The notes below the pieces were generated by a model, which did not search any database, had not been told where the DNA came from, and saw nothing but the letters and a program-made list of their open reading frames with translations. Position numbers and translations under genes: made by a program. DNA of 5,489 nt from Planctomycetaceae bacterium. Its GTDB lineage: Bacteria; Planctomycetota; Phycisphaerae; Phycisphaerales; SM1A02. The stretch lies in the NCBI GenBank assembly GCA_947459855.1, contig CANHFL010000101.1, positions 1-5,489 on the forward strand, in the 5' to 3' direction. Positions 1 through 3,606 of the stretch are shown one piece after another. Within the stretch, counting starts at the first letter, position 1; each line of letters starts with the position of its first letter.

Positions 1-136
1 GGACGAGAACTTGCATGTCTCGGAACTGGACGCCCTGCCACCGGGGTCCGCCAGGACGACAATCAATCAGTGGATACACGCGTAGAGGCGTCATGCGGAC
101 TGTTTCGGCACAGGGGTTCGACTCCCCTCGGCTCCA
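1..136 (+). ncRNA. ssrA: Transfer-messenger RNA (tmRNA), 3' portion, cut by window start
   Basis: tmRNA rescues stalled ribosomes by acting first as an alanyl-tRNA and then as a short message for a degradation tag. Visible here is its 3' end. A perfect 5-bp T stem (112-116 with 124-128) closes a 7-nt TTCGACT loop. The acceptor 3' strand CGGCTCC (129-135) and discriminator A136 follow. The upstream text 'GGATACACGCGTAGA' and 'GCGGACTGTTTCGGCACAGG' resembles the 3' domain of bacterial ssrA. The CCA tail is not encoded (137-139 is TTG). At 28-55 the interleaved pairs GGAC/GTCC (28-31, 46-49) and CCTG/CAGG (34-37, 52-55) would form an H-type pseudoknot, as expected near the last tmRNA pseudoknot. 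The 5' half and tag codons lie before the window. It is not an ordinary tRNA: no GGAGCCG-like acceptor 5' strand or cloverleaf lies about 73 nt upstream. Confidence 0.87.
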
Positions 137-150
137 TTGATCGTGACGCG

Positions 151-197
151 CAGCCCCCGCCCCCCGGCCACCATGGCCCGGGGATCCGCGGGGGCTG
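151..197 (+). terminator. Probable intrinsic terminator of ssrA
   Basis: A perfect 10-bp stem pairs CAGCCCCCGC (151-160) with GCGGGGGCTG (188-197). The 27-nt interior can itself fold, for example 162-167 with 178-183, or GGCC with GGCC around 166-178. The downstream TCTGCTTAT is only moderately T-rich, so this could instead be a Rho-independent terminator with a weak U tract or an RNA-processing or stability hairpin. It begins 15 nt after the mature tmRNA end, the usual place for an ssrA terminator. The rest of 137-303 shows no gene. Only a weak GGAG element just before the next start is visible. Confidence 0.6.
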
Positions 198-303
198 TCT
201 GCTTATCCGGACCGCGCGGCGCCCCGAATCGCGTAAACCGCGCCTTCCGGGCCCCCGCCCCCACAGGCTGACGCATGGATTCCGTATAGCCCGACGGAGC
301 CCC

Positions 304-1023
304 ATGCAGCGCTTCCCCGCCACCATGGCCGACCCGCCGCCCACGCCCGACGACCACGCGCCGCTGACGCGCGACAACGTCGCCGAGCGGTGCTACGGCG
401 CCATCTACGCCTACATCCGGCAGAGCGGCCGTCGTGACCAGGAGGCCCGCGACCTGACGCAGGGCTTCATCGCGGACGTGCTGCTGGGCCGCGACCTGCT
501 CTCCAAGCTGGACGAGCGCCGGGGGCAGTTCCGTTCGCTACTGATGAGCGCGGTCCGCAACTACCTGGCCGACGTCTACCGCTTCGACCACGCCGCTCGG
601 CGCCACCCGGGGCGCGACCGCATGGTGCGCGGCGACGACGCGGCGGCCGATTCCATGGCCGCCCCCGACCCGCAGCCCGAGGCGGCGTTCCACCGCGCGT
701 GGATCTCCATGCTGGTGCAGGAGTCCGCCGAGGCACTCCGGACCGAATCGCTGGCCGCCGGCCGCGAATGGGCGTGGGACATCTTCGAGAGCCGCATCGT
801 GCGCCCCATGCTGCACGGCGCGAAGGCCCCCACCTACGAGGAACTCATGGCGCGCTGGTCGTTCGACGACCCGTCGCGCATCTCGAACACCGTGGTGCAG
901 ATGCGCAAGGCGTTCGCCGCGCAACTGGTGCGGCGCATCGGCGCCACGGTCGACCGCTCGCCCGCCGGCGCGCAGCACGAGCTGCGCGAACTGCTCCGGC
1001 TGATGGAAGGACGTACCCCATGA
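304..1023 (+). CDS. Sigma-70 family (ECF-like) RNA polymerase sigma factor
   Basis: This 239-residue protein should bind core RNA polymerase in the cytoplasm and direct it to specific promoters. Region 2 spans about residues 27-95, with 'ARDLTQGFIADVLLGRDL' (48-65) and 'ERRGQFRSLLMSAVRNYLAD' (71-90) matching the core-binding and DNA-melting region of a divergent ECF-like family common in planctomycetes. An Asp/Ala/Pro-rich linker (about 100-126) follows. Region 4, a helix-turn-helix, lies at about 176-212 ('TYEELMARW...ISNTVVQMRKAF'). The tail 'TVDRSPAGAQHELRELL' also fits the family. There are no anti-sigma-like or membrane segments. The start at 304 has GGAG four bases upstream (296-299). 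ATG 325 lacks a ribosome binding site. The same frame is open back to ATG 70, but that start lies inside ssrA. The stop overlaps the next gene as ATGA. Family membership is fairly certain; the regulon is unknown. Confidence 0.88.
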   Translation: MQRFPATMADPPPTPDDHAPLTRDNVAERCYGAIYAYIRQSGRRDQEARDLTQGFIADVLLGRDLLSKLDERRGQFRSLLMSAVRNYLADVYRFDHAARRHPGRDRMVRGDDAAADSMAAPDPQPEAAFHRAWISMLVQESAEALRTESLAAGREWAWDIFESRIVRPMLHGAKAPTYEELMARWSFDDPSRISNTVVQMRKAFAAQLVRRIGATVDRSPAGAQHELRELLRLMEGRTP

Positions 1024-1460
1024 CCGAACCGAACGGAACCCCCGACGCACACCGCCCCTACGGCGCGGAGAGCCTCCGCGACACCTTGGCGTGGGTGCTG
1101 CGTTCCCTGGATGACCCTGCCACCGCCGCGGGCGACTGGATCGCCTACGAGGTTGACGACAACCGCGGCACCGCGGTGACCCTGCTGACCGACCCCACCA
1201 CGCCGCTCTCGCGCATCCGCCGCGCGCGCGTCCTGTGGTCCGCGCTGCGGGCCGAGGGCGAGACCGCCGAGGAGCGCACGATGGGCAGCCGTCTGGCGAT
1301 CGCCGCCGCGGCGGCCGCGCTCCTCTTCCACGGGGAACGGATCACGCCGCACGACGACGCCGCGCTGGACGCCGCCATGCGCAGCGTGGTGGCCGACGAG
1401 GCGGTGGCGGCCGAGATCCGCACGATGGTGCGGATGGCGCAGAAGAAGATCGGCGGCTGA
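1020..1460 (+). CDS. Conserved-looking hypothetical protein coupled to the sigma factor
   Basis: The product is 146 residues with no function I can assign. Its ATG overlaps the sigma-factor stop (ATGA), and AAGGA (1007-1011) sits 8 nt upstream, so translation is probably coupled. The protein looks soluble and mostly helical. It has an acidic/Pro N-terminus, a helix around 'SLRDTLAWVLRSLDDP' (18-33), a segment 'LLTDPTTPLSRIRRARVLW' (55-73), then 'TMGSRLAIAAAAAALLFHGE' (87-106), and a basic end 'RMAQKKIGG'. The Ala-rich stretch at 92-102 is short and followed by charged residues, so it is more likely a buried helix than a membrane span. No signal peptide is seen. By position it may modulate the sigma factor (anti-sigma or co-regulator), but no zinc-binding HxxxCxxC anti-sigma motif is present. 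That role is inference only. Confidence 0.8.
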   Translation: MTEPNGTPDAHRPYGAESLRDTLAWVLRSLDDPATAAGDWIAYEVDDNRGTAVTLLTDPTTPLSRIRRARVLWSALRAEGETAEERTMGSRLAIAAAAAALLFHGERITPHDDAALDAAMRSVVADEAVAAEIRTMVRMAQKKIGG

Positions 1461-1523
1461 ACGAACGCGCGACCGGGGCAGCACGGCAGCGGCGCAGCAA
1501 GGCTGCGGCGCAACGAAAAGCAA

Positions 1524-1552
1524 GACGGGCCCGGCGCGATGCCGGGCCCGTC
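1524..1552. terminator. Bidirectional intrinsic terminator between convergent genes
   Basis: A perfect 12-bp stem (1524-1535 with 1541-1552), GACGGGCCCGGC/GCCGGGCCCGTC, closes a 5-nt GCGAT loop. On the plus strand it is followed by GCTGTTTC. On the minus strand the following bases read TTGCTTTTCGTTG. It sits 63 nt after the 146-residue gene's stop and 27 nt beyond the stop of the minus-strand gene, which suits termination of both convergent transcripts. The minus-strand T tract is the stronger one. Confidence 0.82.
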
Positions 1553-1579
1553 GCTGTTTCAGGGATGACCGAGCGCCCC

Positions 1580-2584
1580 TTACGGGCAGGCGCCCCATGC
1601 GCCGAGCAGCGTGCCGAGGTCGGCGCCGTCGGTGGTGCCGTCGCCGGTCAGGTCGGTGGCGCCGGACTGGCCCCACGAACCCAGCAGCTGGCCCAGGTCG
1701 CTGCCGTCCACCAGGCGGTTGCCGTCGATGTCGCCGACGCAGTTGTTGGTCGCCGTGCCGACCGTGAAGAACTGGTCGCCGGCCAGCAGCGCGAAGTTGA
1801 CCAGGCGCGGCTCGGCCAGGTTGCCGGTGTCCGGGGCGCAGCCGCCCATCACCTGGTTCGACAGGTAGTCGTGGCCGCCGCCGTTCACGAAGGCGCAGAT
1901 CTTGATCTGGCCGGTCGTGTAGCCGATGAGCGAGAGCGGGATCTTGAACTCGACGCCCGTCGTGACGCCCTCGCCGCTGCCGGCTTGGGTGCCGCCGGCG
2001 ACGCCTGCAGCGTTGATGTTGTTGATCGCGGCCATGACGCCGTTGGCGGCATTCACCGCAGCGCCGCTGCCCGCCGTGCCCAGGTAGCCGCCGATGCCGG
2101 CGCCCGCCGTCGGGAGCTCGGCCCAGTTCAGGTACATCGCCCACGGCGACCCGCCGCAGGTGGCACCGAACCAGAAGTCGGCCTCGAAGCCGGTGTCGAA
2201 GGTCAGACCGTTGCCGGCGCCCTCAGGGCTCTCGCCCATGCGGTTCAGGCCGTTGAAGTCGACATCGATGTTGTTGCCCAGCAGGCGGTTCTGGCCACCC
2301 GACTTGCAGTCGATGAACAGCTCGAGCTTGTTGAAGTTGCTCTCGAGGTTGCCGGCGATCACGACGTGCAGGAAGCCGTCCTGGATGACGGCGAAGCCGG
2401 CGTCGCACTCGCTGCCGTTGGCGTAGTCGATGACGCCCAGGTTCGAGTCACCGAACTGGGTCTGGACGGTCTGCACCGCCTTCGCGGCGCCATAGGCGGC
2501 CTCGGCGGTGCCGTCGACCACGATCTGGGCCGAGGCGAGCGAGCAGAGCGACAGCGTCGCGGCGGTGATGATCATCGTCTTCAT
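1580..2584 (-). CDS. Secreted protein with C-terminal dockerin-like (Ca-binding) repeats
   Basis: This 334-residue exported protein starts with a clear Sec signal peptide, MKTMIITAATLSLCSLASAQ, probably cleaved after ASA (residue 19) or just beyond. The body (about 21-275) is rich in Gly, Asn and aromatic residues, with blocks such as 'NLESNFNKLELFID' (79-92), 'DVDFNGLNRMG' (107-117) and 'FVNGGGHDYLSNQVMG' (232-247). It resembles a planctomycete secretome family of unknown function and probably forms a beta-sandwich. Two dockerin-type repeats end it: 'DIDGNRLVDGSDLGQLLGSW' (285-304) and 'DLTGDGTTDGADLGTLLGAW' (311-330). Their Asp/Asn spacing fits calcium loops, although the second has Thr at the third loop position. 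Seven Cys remain after signal removal. AGGAG (2594-2598) lies 9 nt upstream of the ATG. The gene is monocistronic here, with its terminator at 1524-1552. Substrate or partner is unknown. Confidence 0.88.
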   Translation of the reverse strand: MKTMIITAATLSLCSLASAQIVVDGTAEAAYGAAKAVQTVQTQFGDSNLGVIDYANGSECDAGFAVIQDGFLHVVIAGNLESNFNKLELFIDCKSGGQNRLLGNNIDVDFNGLNRMGESPEGAGNGLTFDTGFEADFWFGATCGGSPWAMYLNWAELPTAGAGIGGYLGTAGSGAAVNAANGVMAAINNINAAGVAGGTQAGSGEGVTTGVEFKIPLSLIGYTTGQIKICAFVNGGGHDYLSNQVMGGCAPDTGNLAEPRLVNFALLAGDQFFTVGTATNNCVGDIDGNRLVDGSDLGQLLGSWGQSGATDLTGDGTTDGADLGTLLGAWGACP

Positions 2585-2627
2585 GAGGTGTGACTCCTGG
2601 TGGGATCTACCCGTGTGCGGGATGAGT

Positions 2628-2644
2628 CCGGCGGAAACCGCCGG
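2628..2644 (-). promoter_or_regulatory. 7-bp hairpin in the leader of the exported-protein gene
   Basis: CCGGCGG (2628-2634) and CCGCCGG (2638-2644) form a perfect inverted repeat around a 3-nt loop. A smaller CCCG-TGTG-CGGG repeat lies closer to the gene at 2610-2621. If transcription starts near 2653, as the candidate promoter suggests, both hairpins fall in the untranslated leader ahead of the ribosome binding site at 2594-2598. They could act in mRNA stability or as a protein-binding site. The function is not shown by sequence, and a 7-bp GC palindrome can occur by chance in GC-rich DNA. Confidence 0.4.
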
Positions 2645-2659
2645 CCGAGGTCCGGAGCA

Positions 2660-2687
2660 ATCCTAAACCGCTCCTGCCTGAAGTCCA
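2660..2687 (-). promoter_or_regulatory. Candidate sigma-70-type promoter for the exported-protein gene
   Basis: Read on the minus strand, TGGACT (2687-2682) is spaced 16 nt from TAGGAT (2665-2660). Each hexamer matches four of six consensus positions (TTGACA, TATAAT). This predicts a leader of about 70 nt. A 5-bp inverted repeat AGTCC/GGACT (2682-2686, 2694-2698) overlaps the proposed -35 box and could be an operator half-site pair. The evidence is a consensus match only. Confidence 0.3.
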
Positions 2688-2786
2688 CTAAACGGACTGG
2701 GGAATGCCCGCGTTTGGTGGTGCGGCGACATTTCTCGCACAAAGCTGGCGCGGTTCCTGTAACCATGCCGGCGGCGGGCCACCGCC

Positions 2787-2792
2787 TATCCT
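2787..2792 (+). promoter_or_regulatory. Possible -10 element for leaderless truA transcription
   Basis: TATCCT ends 7 nt before the truA ATG, so a transcript started from it would begin at or next to the start codon. No Shine-Dalgarno-like purine run occurs in the 20 nt before the ATG, which is compatible with leaderless initiation. No convincing -35 hexamer is present at 16-18 nt, so this is a weak call. Confidence 0.25.
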
Positions 2793-2799
2793 CCACGCA

Positions 2800-3606
2800 A
2801 TGCCACGGGTCAAACTGCTGGTGGCCTACGACGGCACCGACTTCCACGGCTGGCAGCGGCAGGAGCCGCCCGGCGCCGCCCCCCTGCGCACCGTGCAGGG
2901 GGTGCTGGAGGACGCGGTGGCCGAGGTCCTGCAGGCACGGGTGCCCGTGGTCGGCGCAAGCAGGACCGATTCCGGCGTCCACGCGTTCGGGCAGGTGGCC
3001 AGCTTCGCCGCCGAGCACCGGGTGCCGATCGACCGCCTGGCACTGGCGATCAACGCGCGGCTCCCGCAGGACGTCTGCGTGCGGCGTGCGGAGGCAGTCC
3101 ACGACGGCTTCGACCCGATCTCGGACTGCACCAGCAAGTGCTACCGGTACACGATCGAGCACGGCTCGACCGAGCCGGACGGCGCGCTGGTCTTCGAACG
3201 CCGCACCGTCTGGCGCACGTGGCACCGCCTGGACCTGGAGCGCATGCGGGCAGCGGCGGCGCTGGTGGCCGGCACGCACGACTTCGCGGCCTTCGCGCAC
3301 GTCGACCACGGACGCGAGACCACCGTGCGCACCGTGCACGGCTGCAGCGTGATCGAGATGCGGCCCGGGCGCGCGGTGATCGAGGTCGCCGGCAGCGGGT
3401 TCCTCTACAACATGGTCCGCATCATCGCGGGCACGCTGGTCGAGGTGGGGCGCGGCCGCAACGAGCCGGCATCGGTGCGCCGGGCGCTGGCGATGCGCGA
3501 CCGCACGCTGGCGGGGCCGACGCTCCCGGCGCACGGGCTGCGGCTCGAGTGGATCACCTATGCCGGACGCGATGCGGGCGCGAAGGCCCAGGCAGGTCCG
3601 GCGTGA
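2800..3606 (+). CDS. truA: tRNA pseudouridine(38-40) synthase TruA
   Basis: TruA converts uridines 38, 39 and 40 in the anticodon arm of many tRNAs to pseudouridine, in the cytoplasm. The 268-residue product has the family layout and length. The N-terminal strand 'KLLVAYDGTDFHGWQRQ' (5-21) is followed by the catalytic block 'SRTDSGVHAFGQV' (54-66), with the nucleophilic Asp at residue 57. Then come 'CYRYTI' (about 112-117), the motif 'GSGFLYNMVRIIAGTLVEVG' in the second half, and the C-terminal 'LPAHGLRLEWITY'. The start at 2800 is chosen because homologues begin a few residues before 'VAYDGT'. The frame opens further upstream at ATG 2704, but those 32 residues look non-coding. No ribosome binding site is visible. 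The stop TGA overlaps the next gene's GTG start (GTGA), so the two are probably cotranscribed. Confidence 0.96.
   Translation: MPRVKLLVAYDGTDFHGWQRQEPPGAAPLRTVQGVLEDAVAEVLQARVPVVGASRTDSGVHAFGQVASFAAEHRVPIDRLALAINARLPQDVCVRRAEAVHDGFDPISDCTSKCYRYTIEHGSTEPDGALVFERRTVWRTWHRLDLERMRAAAALVAGTHDFAAFAHVDHGRETTVRTVHGCSVIEMRPGRAVIEVAGSGFLYNMVRIIAGTLVEVGRGRNEPASVRRALAMRDRTLAGPTLPAHGLRLEWITYAGRDAGAKAQAGPA

Noticed and set aside
64..136. Ordinary tRNA ending at 136
   Set aside because: The T arm is perfect, but no matching acceptor 5' strand, D arm or anticodon arm exists in the preceding 60 nt. tmRNA explains it better.
285..290. TATAGC as a -10 box for the sigma gene
   Set aside because: It would put the transcript start at about 297, on top of the GGAG ribosome site, and no -35 lies at proper distance.
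70..303. N-terminal extension of the sigma factor to ATG 70
   Set aside because: These codons run through the ssrA T arm and its terminator hairpin. Residues are Pro/Arg-rich without family similarity, and the family-like sequence begins after 304.
834..2144. Minus-strand frame of 436 codons
   Set aside because: It crosses three other elements including the terminator; low-complexity Arg/Gly-rich shadow.
2534..2554. Lipoprotein signal in the exported protein (LSLC at residues 11-14)
   Set aside because: The residue before Cys is Leu, not Gly/Ala/Ser, and a good signal peptidase I site (ASA-Q) follows.
1235..2593. Plus-strand frame of 452 codons across the exported-protein gene
   Set aside because: It is antisense to a gene with signal peptide, ribosome site and dockerin repeats, and it crosses the terminator and an intergenic region.
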